Assembly (NCBI GenBank): GCA_041584015.1
Contig: JBFHES010000026.1
Location: 1 to 28,757, forward strand
Reading direction: 5' to 3'
Length of the DNA: 28,757 bases
Source of the DNA: JBFHES01 sp041584015
GTDB taxonomy: Bacteria; Bacteroidota; Bacteroidia; Bacteroidales; M50B96
The notes beneath the pieces are model-generated. The model was not told the DNA's origin. It was given only the letters and a program-made list of their open reading frames with translations, and did not search any database. The translations under genes were made by a program, and so were the position numbers. Of the stretch, positions 16,156 through 23,867 are shown piece by piece; the stretch's first letter is position 1, and every line of letters starts with the position of its first letter.

Positions 16156-18407
16156 GTAAATAAAACTGTATTCTTCATTTTTATTTGATATCCTTCGCCT
16201 GGATTAAAAACACCAATCTCGTTAATGTTATAATCCAACCAGCAAATGAGTCCATTCTCATCTTTAATTAATTCCACATCTGTAATTACGGCATCTAATG
16301 TAGACAAGATGGGTGCAGGAGCAGGATAAGGAAATCCAATATATCCGTAATTATGCACCAAGGTTAATTGGATTTCTTCAGGCACTAATTGTACACCAAG
16401 CAGATCTACAACCATGGTATCTGAAACTCTAACCATATAACCTTTACCAGGCTGAATATCGCCAATCTGATTAACATTAAATTGTGGCCAGTAAATGTCT
16501 CCGCCCTCTTCCTTTACAATCTCAACATTCGAAGCGTGATTTGCAAATACTGATTCCATATTCGCGTTTATTGGATTGATATAACTTGAAAACAGATTCC
16601 ATCCTTGATTAAACACTAAGCTGTGATTAGTTATTTCTTTTGCCAGTAACATCTGAATGCAACTCTGACCATTTAAATTATACAAACAGGTATCAGGGTA
16701 GCTTGTTTCATAGTTAGCACATCCTGCGTATTCAACACCGCTAGCCACTTTCCAAACCCTTAACTTCAATTCTTCAGCTGGTTGTAATCCCGGATTAACA
16801 CCGTCGTAGCCATAAGCAGTAATTGTGCATCCTGCAGCGTTCCATTGAGAATATCCGCAACAAAGGAAGTCTCCAGCATCTTCATAAAATACACCTATAT
16901 AATCGCCATCTTCAATTGAATCACCAACGACAAGAAGATTAGCTGTAGGTGGAATATTAATGGTATGTGAATTTATAGAGTTAACATAGTCCCATGTTGG
17001 AAGGATATTGGTTGTTTGAACAGTTTGACCACTAAATTGGTAGATGCCACAATCAACACTAGCAGGTTGTACATCCGCGCCACTGAAATCCTGCGTTAAA
17101 CCTACCCCTATTCCGGCTCCGATACAAGGTGAATTTGCTTGTAAATGAAAGTTACCATTTGCTGCATCAATAAACATTGGATTTACAGATAATGAGTTTG
17201 CTGCATTTCCTGAGGCACTCTGATAATCTGCCAGCGTATTATAAGTTGCATACGAGTATTCAATAAAATCAACATGCTCAGGATAAATTACATTGTAATC
17301 TGTAGTGATGATGTTGCTGTATGGGTAGCCAAAAGCTCGATCATTAGTTCCTTCGTTGTAAAAAATATTGTTCTTTAGTTCGGTTGCACTAAAATTTGAT
17401 GCATATCCCAGATGATTATTGTAGAATACATTGTTATATATGGTATTCACTGCTGAGCTATAATTCACCATATTTACACCCACATCGCATTTTTCGATTA
17501 CATTGTAATAAATACTGGCCCCCATTGCATTACAATAAATTCCGGTTTGTGCAGACGACAATGTATTGTATCGAATATGAATGTCTGAAAGAGATGGTTG
17601 AATGTACAAGCATGCAAATACAAGTGCAGAATCACCGATACAAGTGTTATACTCGAATATACCCGATGAATTAGGATCACCTCCGGCAATGAAACAGAAC
17701 TTGTTTCCGGTTGATGAATGATCTAAAATATTATGATGCACATAGAAGTTATCACATGCACCATTCAATTGAATACAGTCGCCACTTGAGTAGCTTTGAT
17801 TTTGATTCTCAAACCAGGCAAGATTAACATTATAGATGTTGCAATGAGCAATTTCAATACTATCTACCTCTGCATAAATTCCATCGTTCTCGGTATTAAA
17901 AATCTCACAGTTAAGAATCGTCATTCCGGACCATCCATTAATTCCTCGCACACCCCACTCCATTCCATGAATCTTACAATTCTGGACGGTAGCATTGCGT
18001 GTTAAGTTGCCAAGAAAATTAATACCACTCACAGCATTGGGTGCATCAATCTCAAGGTCCTGAAAAACAACATCCCACTTTTGCCATGCTTTAAAAACAT
18101 GCTGTGTTGTAGTTGAATAAACAACTGGTCTGTCGCCTGTACCATAAGCACCAAAAACTACATAATCAGCTTCTAGCGTAATCATTGAGTTAAGCGTCAT
18201 GGTCGTATTTCTCTTTAAAAGATAGACACCGTAATCTTCCCAGTCAATATCTTCATATGAATCGAAAGGGTGCAACATGGATCCGTCCTCTAAAGGGTCG
18301 TTACTATTTGTTGGATCAAAATAATAGGTTGTCTGAGTCAATCCTGAAAAGGAGATGGCGAATATTGCAATTAATGTGATCGCGCTGTTGAGTACAAGTT
18401 TAAACAT
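16137..18407 (-). CDS. Exported parallel beta-helix protein with twin C-terminal repeats
   Basis: Secreted or surface protein of 756 residues. A signal peptide (MFKLVLNSAITLIAIFAIS...GLTQ) is followed by a right-handed parallel beta-helix (about 95-420), shown by serial N-x-I/F-Y/H-N-rungs such as NCEIFNTENDGIYAEVDSI and NVIEKCDVGVNMVNY, as in pectate-lyase-like and Disaggregatase-type proteins. A beta-sandwich-like region (about 475-580) comes next. The C-terminus holds two related units of about 80 residues: FNQGWNLFSSYINP...VEIVKEEGGDIYWPQFNVNQIGDIQPGKGYMV, then LVHNYGYIGFPYPAP...VELIKDENGLICWLDYNINEIGVFNPGEGYQI. No canonical T9SS type A tail (PNP...) is visible. Substrate unknown; polysaccharide binding or cleavage is an inference. 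Confidence 0.8.
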   Translation of the reverse strand: MFKLVLNSAITLIAIFAISFSGLTQTTYYFDPTNSNDPLEDGSMLHPFDSYEDIDWEDYGVYLLKRNTTMTLNSMITLEADYVVFGAYGTGDRPVVYSTTTQHVFKAWQKWDVVFQDLEIDAPNAVSGINFLGNLTRNATVQNCKIHGMEWGVRGINGWSGMTILNCEIFNTENDGIYAEVDSIEIAHCNIYNVNLAWFENQNQSYSSGDCIQLNGACDNFYVHHNILDHSSTGNKFCFIAGGDPNSSGIFEYNTCIGDSALVFACLYIQPSLSDIHIRYNTLSSAQTGIYCNAMGASIYYNVIEKCDVGVNMVNYSSAVNTIYNNVFYNNHLGYASNFSATELKNNIFYNEGTNDRAFGYPYSNIITTDYNVIYPEHVDFIEYSYATYNTLADYQSASGNAANSLSVNPMFIDAANGNFHLQANSPCIGAGIGVGLTQDFSGADVQPASVDCGIYQFSGQTVQTTNILPTWDYVNSINSHTINIPPTANLLVVGDSIEDGDYIGVFYEDAGDFLCCGYSQWNAAGCTITAYGYDGVNPGLQPAEELKLRVWKVASGVEYAGCANYETSYPDTCLYNLNGQSCIQMLLAKEITNHSLVFNQGWNLFSSYINPINANMESVFANHASNVEIVKEEGGDIYWPQFNVNQIGDIQPGKGYMVRVSDTMVVDLLGVQLVPEEIQLTLVHNYGYIGFPYPAPAPILSTLDAVITDVELIKDENGLICWLDYNINEIGVFNPGEGYQIKMKNTVLFTYPSEL

Positions 18408-18555
18408 TTTCCTAGAGTTTTGAAGATTTCGTTGTCCATTTCTACGCCGTTCATCAAAACAAGTTGCACTTTCATCTTAAAAAATAATCCATTCATCAAA
18501 ATATATAGATGCAGCAACACTTTCAGAACACTTGTAAAAATCGAATATCCCTTCC
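18408..18555. other. Spacer with a 13-bp direct repeat
   Basis: This 148-bp spacer separates the uracil-DNA glycosylase gene from the downstream beta-helix gene (both minus). It contains a direct repeat CC(G/A)TTCATCAAAA at 18447-18459 and 18489-18501, a spacing of 42 bp. The repeat could be a binding site upstream of the beta-helix gene. I see no clear terminator. Confidence 0.4.
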
Positions 18556-19326
18556 CTACTCAACAACAGGGAAAAGCGTCATTTGTTGAGGGGCATCGGC
18601 GCAACCTAACCATGTTACCAGATAAGCAGTTAGCGCAAAGCAATTGGTTTCGCCATATAGAAAATCATTGGGCCTTGGGTTGCATCGGCTCGGATGATAT
18701 GTAAATATTGCATTCTTAGGATGAACACCTTCAAGGGCACATTGAGCATTGTTACCCCATACAAACCAAATAAGCTCTGGCATTCTATCTTTGATATAAA
18801 TAAGTAAAGCCTCTGTAAAATTATTCCAAATTTTAGTGTGACTGTTTGGTTGATCAATTTTACAGGTATAGGCTGTATTTAATAATAACACCCCTTGTTG
18901 CTCCCAATCAACAAACAGTTTTGCAGGAGGCGCCAGCAATATTGTTTTACCAAGCTGCTTCCTTATTTCACTAAATTTAAAAACCTCGTTATGGGTAGAC
19001 TTAACAATTGCGCGGATAATATTTTGCAGCGACACGTTCCTGAATGGCTCCTCCCATGATGATAGATTGCCAACCTCAAAAGCCCGGCCGGTAGCGGCTC
19101 CTTTTTGAGGATATGGGTCTTGCCCAAGAATAAGTATTTTAAAAGCATGGAGAGGCAACTCCAAAAAACGCAATACTTTGTTCGGGTCTGGTGTAATCAG
19201 GTTTTTCTTCAAATCATCGGCTAAGTCGTCTTCGATTACGCTCAATTCTGCAAGGATGCTATCACTTAAGAAATCCATCCATGACTCATCAATTTTCAAG
19301 GCTTTTAAAAACACCGAAGCACCCAT
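18556..19326 (-). CDS. Diverged family-1-like uracil-DNA glycosylase
   Basis: Base-excision repair enzyme that would remove uracil from DNA. 256 residues, close to Ung size. The water-activating motif is GQDPYP at 68-73 (Asp70 and the thymine-excluding Tyr72 kept; classic Ung has GQDPYH). The uracil-binding Asn lies in LLLNTAYT (Asn150), the WFVWGNNAQ strand is kept, and the catalytic His is in YHPSRCNPR (His211), where classic Ung has HPSPLS. The loop following it is longer and lacks the Leu that intercalates into DNA in standard Ung. It is probably a functional but non-standard Ung relative. It stands alone, divergent from the saccharopine dehydrogenase gene. Confidence 0.8.
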   Translation of the reverse strand: MGASVFLKALKIDESWMDFLSDSILAELSVIEDDLADDLKKNLITPDPNKVLRFLELPLHAFKILILGQDPYPQKGAATGRAFEVGNLSSWEEPFRNVSLQNIIRAIVKSTHNEVFKFSEIRKQLGKTILLAPPAKLFVDWEQQGVLLLNTAYTCKIDQPNSHTKIWNNFTEALLIYIKDRMPELIWFVWGNNAQCALEGVHPKNAIFTYHPSRCNPRPNDFLYGETNCFALTAYLVTWLGCADAPQQMTLFPVVE

Positions 19327-19375
19327 GTTTCTACTAATTATTGAATTACGTTAAATTTTAGTTCAATCACCTATG

Positions 19376-19383
19376 CAAAGTTA
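19376..19383 (-). promoter_or_regulatory. -7 element TAACTTTG, minus strand
   Basis: The minus strand reads TAACTTTG at 19383-19376, an exact -7 match 50 bp upstream of the glycosylase ATG (19326). No clear -33 TTTG at the standard distance. Confidence 0.4.
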
Positions 19384-19450
19384 AATATGACACAAAACAT
19401 GTTTTTCACTGTTAAATAAATTCTATTTTTATGTCATAAAAAATGTAAAG

Positions 19451-19462
19451 TTAGCACGCTAA
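19451..19462. promoter_or_regulatory. Inverted repeat TTAGC-AC-GCTAA, possible operator
   Basis: Perfect 5-bp inverted repeat with a 2-bp centre, 27 bp before the saccharopine dehydrogenase ATG, in the divergent spacer where its promoter must lie. A 12-bp near-palindrome at this position could bind a dimeric regulator, but it is short enough to occur by chance. Confidence 0.3.
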
Positions 19463-19489
19463 GTAAGACATTGAAATAATATTTCACAG

Positions 19490-20827
19490 ATGAATCAAAT
19501 TCTATTATTAGGGGCAGGCTTGTCTTCAACAAGCCTTATTAATTACCTACTCGAAAAATCAGAAGAACTGGATTGGCAAATTTGCGTTGGCGATATCGAT
19601 CTGGAAACTGCACAAAGAAAGGTTAAAGGACATAAAAGGGCGAGGTCCTTTAAATTCGATGTATCGAACCAAGAACAACTTGAAACTGAAGTAAAAGCTG
19701 CGGACGTTGTAATTTCTATGCTACCGGCTCGCATGCACCCACTTGTTGCCAATATGTGTTTAGAACATAGTAAACATATGGTTACAGCTTCTTACATTTC
19801 AGAAGAAGTTTTGGCTCTTTCAGATAAGGTTAAGCAAAAAGACCTGCTGTTCCTGAATGAGATAGGTGTTGATCCCGGCATCGATCATATGTCGGCCATG
19901 AAAGTGATACACCGCATTAAAAAAGACGGCGGCAAATTACTCTCATTTAAATCATCTACAGGTGGACTAGTGGCTCCTGAATATGATACTAATCCGTGGA
20001 AATATAAATTTACCTGGAACCCTAGAAATGTTGTTCTTGCTGGCCAGGGCGTTTCTCGTTACCGCAAACACAACAGGTACAAATATATACCCTATCATAA
20101 ATTATTTACTCGCGTTGAAGAAGCAAGTGTATTAGATGTTGGTGATTTTGAAGTGTATCCAAATCGTGATTCATTAATTTATTTAAAAACATATGGGTTA
20201 GAAGATATCCCAACCATGTTCCGAGGAACAATGCGTCGTCCGGGTTATTCAAAAGCCTGGAATGTATTTGTTCAATTGGGTTTAACTAATAATGATTTTA
20301 AAGTTGACAACTCAGAGGAAATCACTTATCGTGAGTTCATGAACATGTTCCTGGCTTATGATCCAATTAAGCCTGTTGAGAATAAGGTATGCGAATATGT
20401 TGGTATTGACCTTGATTCTCCGGAAATGGAAAAACTGAACTACCTTGAAATGTTTTCAGACGAGAAGATTGGTTTATCTGATGTAACACCGGCACAAATC
20501 CTACAGCACCGACTAGAACAAAAGTGGAGCCTCGACCCAGATGATAAGGACATGATTGTGATGCAACATCAGTTCGAATATGAACTTGCTGGCAAAAAGA
20601 AAAAGATTGTCTCCTCATTAGTAGTTATCGGGAAAGACACCAGCGACACCGCTATGTCTATTACAGTAGGTATTCCTGTGGCCATTGCAACCAAATTATT
20701 GCTAACCGGTAAGATTACTAAAACAGGCGTTATTGCTCCTGTAGAAGAAGATGTGTATACACCCGTTCTTGCTGAGCTGGAAGAATACGGAATTAAGTTT
20801 GTTGAGGAAGAATTCGATCTGGATTAA
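19490..20827 (+). CDS. Saccharopine dehydrogenase/reductase family protein
   Basis: NAD(P)-dependent oxidoreductase of 445 residues, closest in layout to the glutamate-forming saccharopine reductase (fungal Lys9 type). The Rossmann fold is at the N-terminus (QILLLGAGLSSTSLINYLL, then VGDIDLETAQ and DVVISMLPARMHPLVANMCLEHSKHMVTASY). The catalytic or substrate domain has NEIGVDPGIDHMSAM, SSTGGLVAPEYDTNPWKYKFTWNPRNVV and RGTMRRPGYSKAW, typical of Lys9-like enzymes. In the alpha-aminoadipate pathways it interconverts saccharopine with aminoadipate semialdehyde and glutamate. Bacterial homologues may act in lysine breakdown or in related imino-acid chemistry. No partner gene is adjacent, so the pathway direction is unproven. 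A terminator follows. Confidence 0.88.
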   Translation: MNQILLLGAGLSSTSLINYLLEKSEELDWQICVGDIDLETAQRKVKGHKRARSFKFDVSNQEQLETEVKAADVVISMLPARMHPLVANMCLEHSKHMVTASYISEEVLALSDKVKQKDLLFLNEIGVDPGIDHMSAMKVIHRIKKDGGKLLSFKSSTGGLVAPEYDTNPWKYKFTWNPRNVVLAGQGVSRYRKHNRYKYIPYHKLFTRVEEASVLDVGDFEVYPNRDSLIYLKTYGLEDIPTMFRGTMRRPGYSKAWNVFVQLGLTNNDFKVDNSEEITYREFMNMFLAYDPIKPVENKVCEYVGIDLDSPEMEKLNYLEMFSDEKIGLSDVTPAQILQHRLEQKWSLDPDDKDMIVMQHQFEYELAGKKKKIVSSLVVIGKDTSDTAMSITVGIPVAIATKLLLTGKITKTGVIAPVEEDVYTPVLAELEEYGIKFVEEEFDLD

Positions 20828-20850
20828 AGAAGCGAACATATAAATATCGG

Positions 20851-20897
20851 CTCCTGTTTATCGTAAATTGCATTTATCGAAAAACAGGAGTTTTTTT
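20851..20897 (+). terminator. Rho-independent terminator
   Basis: CTCCTGTTT (20851-20859) pairs with AAACAGGAG (20882-20890), followed by seven T residues (20891-20897). It terminates the saccharopine dehydrogenase transcript. The loop is long (22 nt) but can itself pair partly (ATCG/CGA). It lies immediately before the stop of the convergent membrane-protein gene. Confidence 0.75.
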
Positions 20898-20901
20898 ATT
20901 C

Positions 20902-21351
20902 CTAAAATTCTGATGATTTAAAATCTTCGTTAAATTGGTTTTCACTTGGACGAGCCACAAGCATCACAAGTAATGTCATAATGCCAAGATACATACTTTG
21001 TTGATCGCCACTAACAAGGAATAGAATAGAATTAGTGAAACCAGCGAGCTCAATTAGCGCCAATTTAAGGATAACAGCCGATTTATAAATCTCCAATTTT
21101 TCAGCAGGGTTTGCTGTTTGTCTGGCTCTTTTTGCTCGTAAGCTAAAAATATAAAAGGCCAAAGGTATGGCAGCAATTGCGATTAGTATTCCACTTGTTG
21201 ACAACATGTATTGGGTCTCTGGAGCAATATCCGAAGGAAAATCACCCGTCTCAATAAGCAAATAAGCAAAGCCAAAAAACACCACCAGCCCAACGAGCAT
21301 AGCAATGTGTATAAGATTTAATGATTTAAAGAAATTATTCGTCTCTTCCAT
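20902..21351 (-). CDS. Small four-helix membrane protein, unknown function
   Basis: 149-residue protein with four likely transmembrane helices: HIAMLVGLVVFFGFAYLLI, LSTSGILIAIAAIPLAFYIF, AVILKLALIELAGFTNSILFL and YLGIMTLLVMLVARP. A short basic loop (LRAKRARQ) after helix 2 predicts a cytoplasmic face there, and the soluble ends are acidic or polar. I do not recognise a named family. It is the last gene of the minus-strand group that begins with the dihydrouridine synthase, 38 bp after the YraN gene, and similar small membrane proteins of Bacteroidota are usually annotated as hypothetical. Confidence 0.75.
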   Translation of the reverse strand: MEETNNFFKSLNLIHIAMLVGLVVFFGFAYLLIETGDFPSDIAPETQYMLSTSGILIAIAAIPLAFYIFSLRAKRARQTANPAEKLEIYKSAVILKLALIELAGFTNSILFLVSGDQQSMYLGIMTLLVMLVARPSENQFNEDFKSSEF

Positions 21352-21389
21352 TATTCTACTTCTTTATGTACAAACATTATTACATTCAA

Positions 21390-21752
21390 CTACCATCCGG
21401 GAGCAAAAGCACCTTCAATATGATTGATACTTGTTTTGTTATTTTCGATCAACACCTCAACAATATCAAATCGTATTTCAACATCTAAATCCGTTTGCAT
21501 GATATAAGCTTCTGCGGCATCAAAAATAAATTTTTGTTTTTTTAGTGTTATAGCATCCTTAGGATTTTCAAAATAGGAGCTGGTTCGCGTTTTAACCTCC
21601 GTAACAATTAGGCGATTCTCAAAAAGTGCAATAATATCCAATTCCAGTTTTTTGAAGCGCCAATTGCGCTCAAGTATCTTATATCCTTTTTTGGCAAGGT
21701 AAGAAACAGCCAGCTCCTCACCCAGTTTTCCCGTGTCAATATGGTCTGCCAT
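21390..21752 (-). CDS. yraN: YraN/UPF0102 family nuclease-fold protein
   Basis: 120-residue protein of the UPF0102 family, which has a restriction-endonuclease-like (Holliday-junction-resolvase-like) fold. Conserved elements are visible in order: GKLGEELAVSYLAKKGYKILERNWR, then the catalytic-type ELDIIAL (E-x-D, with the upstream Glu of GEELA), VTEVKTRTS (E-V-K) and ITLKKQKFIFDAAEAYI. The biological role is not settled. Its start overlaps the LD-carboxypeptidase stop by one base (TAATG), so the two are translationally coupled. Confidence 0.9.
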   Translation of the reverse strand: MADHIDTGKLGEELAVSYLAKKGYKILERNWRFKKLELDIIALFENRLIVTEVKTRTSSYFENPKDAITLKKQKFIFDAAEAYIMQTDLDVEIRFDIVEVLIENNKTSINHIEGAFAPGW

Positions 21753-22654
21753 TACAGGTAATTTATTTCATAGCCCGATGCACTAACTTCCATTTCTATT
21801 TCGGCCCCTAACATCATTGCCACATTGTTGTCCTGATGCCCCGCCGGAAAATCGAAGATCACCGGAAAGTCGTACTCCGAAACAGCCTCAGCAATTATCT
21901 CCTTAGCGGTTTTGCCAAACGGTATTGTATTGTCATTCATATCAGACATGCCGCCAACAATTAAGCCCTTTAAATTAGCCAGTTTTCCTCCAGTTTTTAG
22001 GTTCATCATCACTCTGTCAATATGATACAGATATTCATCTAAATCCTCAATGAATAAAATTTTCCCTTTTGTATCAACATCATAAGGTGTGCCTCTTAAA
22101 CTGTACAACATCGAAAGGTTGCCTCCAACCAATATGCCATTTGCCTTTCCGTCCTTATTAAACTCATGTCCATCTCCCTGATATGTTAACTGATTACCAG
22201 TTAGCAATTCTAAAAGAGTTTGTGTTGAGACATTATCCTCGGCATTATTGGGGAAATTTATGGGCATTGTAGCATGCAATGAGCACTGCCCTTGCATGTG
22301 TAAATGGCTATGAAACGCCGTTATATCACTATAACCAACAATCCATTTAGGATTAGATTTCAATCTTGAAAAATCAATTCCTTCCAGCAAGCGAATGGAG
22401 CCGTAGCCTCCTCTGCCACAAAGAATGGCCTTCACCTCGGTATCATCAATCATTTCCTGAAAATCAGCAATACGCTGTTCATCGGTTCCGGCAAACTGAT
22501 TGTACTCATTAAACAAATGGGCACCAAGTTTAACCTTAAAGCCCCATTTTGTAATTAATTCAACAGCAGGCTGAATCTCGGCTTTGGAAATTTTTCTTGC
22601 TGGAGCAACAATACCAATAGTATCGCCGGCTTGTAGAAATGGAGCTTGTAACAT
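21752..22654 (-). CDS. LD-carboxypeptidase (peptidase family S66)
   Basis: Serine peptidase of 300 residues that trims the terminal D-Ala from tetrapeptide muropeptides during murein recycling. The family-typical catalytic triad is visible: Ser109 in VGYSDIT, Glu203 in LFIEDLDEYLYHIDR and His273 in PAGHQDNN. The N-terminal GDTIGIVAPARKI, CGRGGYGSIRLL and GGNLSMLYSLRGTPYD stretches also match S66. No signal peptide is seen, so it is cytoplasmic, consistent with recycling. It sits 73 bp after the dihydrouridine synthase and overlaps yraN by one base. An inverted repeat overlapping a promoter-like element lies immediately upstream. Confidence 0.9.
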   Translation of the reverse strand: MLQAPFLQAGDTIGIVAPARKISKAEIQPAVELITKWGFKVKLGAHLFNEYNQFAGTDEQRIADFQEMIDDTEVKAILCGRGGYGSIRLLEGIDFSRLKSNPKWIVGYSDITAFHSHLHMQGQCSLHATMPINFPNNAEDNVSTQTLLELLTGNQLTYQGDGHEFNKDGKANGILVGGNLSMLYSLRGTPYDVDTKGKILFIEDLDEYLYHIDRVMMNLKTGGKLANLKGLIVGGMSDMNDNTIPFGKTAKEIIAEAVSEYDFPVIFDFPAGHQDNNVAMMLGAEIEMEVSASGYEINYL

Positions 22655-22664
22655 GCGAATAAAT

Positions 22665-22706
22665 TTGAAGTGTAAAGATATAAAAGAAAACCCGCATACA
22701 CTTCAA
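22665..22706 (-). promoter_or_regulatory. 10-bp inverted repeat overlapping a promoter-like element
   Basis: TTGAAGTGTA (22665-22674) and TACACTTCAA (22697-22706) are exact inverted copies around a 22-bp centre. On the minus strand a -7-like TATCTTTA (22680-22673) lies between and touches the downstream arm, with TTG (22706-22704) in the upstream arm 23 bp away. The arrangement would suit a repressor site over a promoter for the LD-carboxypeptidase gene, or a hairpin between the two genes. Confidence 0.45.
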
Positions 22707-22727
22707 TTACCAGAGCAAGCACGCCGA

Positions 22728-23750
22728 TTACTTTTCAGTTTCCGGTCCCTTTACCTGCATATTCGTTTTAAAACCATCGAGGACCTTCAGTACTTCATCC
22801 AGATTGGTTGTTTCCATTAACTTAGCGCGAAGCTCAGATGCTCCATAAAAATCATTGACATAAATTTTAAAGAAACGTTTCAGAATATTAAAGTTCTTAC
22901 CCGGCACCCAGGTATTTACATATAATTCAGTATGTCGTTTTAAAACCTCCAGTTTTTCATCAACCGACAGAGCAAGCTGTTGCTGATTAAATATCCAAGG
23001 ATCTTTAAAAATACCTCGACCTATCATAACACCATCAACACCGGTTTCGGCAATTCGCTGCTGACAATCTTGCATGGAGAATAAATCGCCGTTACCCAGG
23101 AACACAGTATCCGGCGCCAATTCGTCTCTTAACTGTCTGGCCAATTTTATCTGATCCCATTCTGCCGGATAATTCGACATCATTTTTTGGGTACGCCCAT
23201 GGAGTATTAATGCAGCTGGTTTTGTTTCTAAAACTTGAGGAATCCATGTATCGGTAATGTGCTCCTTTAGTCCTGTCCTGGTTTTTACGCTTACCGGTAA
23301 ATGTGTTCCTTCCTGTGTTGCGAGAATAATTTCTTTTGCCTGTTCAGGGTAGCCAATGAGCGCAGAACAGGTAATATTCTTGACAATTTTTTTCACAGGA
23401 CATCCCATATTAATGTCAATTCCATCAAAGTCGTATTCCTCTGTAAGCATCTTACTTACCTTTAGAAACTTCTCTGGATCGGATCCCCAAATTTGCACCA
23501 CCAGTTTTACTCCTAACTCCTTCAGCAACTTTCGCTCACTCTCGTTCACAAAAAACCGATGGCTCACTTTATCCTTGCCTACCGGATGACAAAGTCCATC
23601 TGTAGAAGTAAACTCAGTATATAAAACTTGTAAATACTCCGGATTAGAAATCCCAAGCACCACCTCACGGAATACCGTATCGGTTACATCTTCCATTGGT
23701 GCCAATGCAAAAATTGGCTTTTTAATTGTATTCCAAAAGTTCTCACCCAT
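22728..23750 (-). CDS. tRNA-dihydrouridine synthase
   Basis: FMN-dependent enzyme that reduces uridine to dihydrouridine in the tRNA D-loop using NADPH. About 340 residues, normal for Dus. Motifs in order: FALAPMEDVTDTVFR (FMN phosphate or substrate loop), VQIWGSDPE, DIDINMGCPVKKI with the catalytic Cys of the GCP motif, VSVKTRTG, LHGRTQ and VDGVMIGRGIFKDPWIF, then the helical tRNA-recognition domain. The usual Ala-Gly after the catalytic loop is replaced by Thr-Cys (NITCSALIG). ATG 23750 is preferred to the GTG one codon earlier. It is first in a minus-strand group with LD-carboxypeptidase and yraN. Confidence 0.9.
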   Translation of the reverse strand: MGENFWNTIKKPIFALAPMEDVTDTVFREVVLGISNPEYLQVLYTEFTSTDGLCHPVGKDKVSHRFFVNESERKLLKELGVKLVVQIWGSDPEKFLKVSKMLTEEYDFDGIDINMGCPVKKIVKNITCSALIGYPEQAKEIILATQEGTHLPVSVKTRTGLKEHITDTWIPQVLETKPAALILHGRTQKMMSNYPAEWDQIKLARQLRDELAPDTVFLGNGDLFSMQDCQQRIAETGVDGVMIGRGIFKDPWIFNQQQLALSVDEKLEVLKRHTELYVNTWVPGKNFNILKRFFKIYVNDFYGASELRAKLMETTNLDEVLKVLDGFKTNMQVKGPETEK

Positions 23751-23804
23751 CACTTTTCAATCTTCGTTCTACAACAAGCAATATGCTGCAATGTTTTCAC
23801 TTTG

Positions 23805-23836
23805 CAAAATCAATCATTTTTTGGTAACATTACAAA
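23805..23836 (-). promoter_or_regulatory. Promoter TTTG-N20-TGATTTTG, minus strand
   Basis: Minus strand: TTTG at 23836-23833, 20-bp spacer, TGATTTTG at 23812-23805, one mismatch from TAnnTTTG. It would drive the dihydrouridine synthase group with a leader of about 50 nt. The divergent VWA gene shares this 114-bp spacer, but I find no equally good element for it. Confidence 0.4.
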
Positions 23837-23867
23837 TTTGGAACTAATTCTTAAAATTTAGTCACAC

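Noticed and set aside
18420..18704. 94-codon plus-strand frame
   Set aside because: It runs antisense into the uracil-DNA glycosylase gene and has no coherent protein features.
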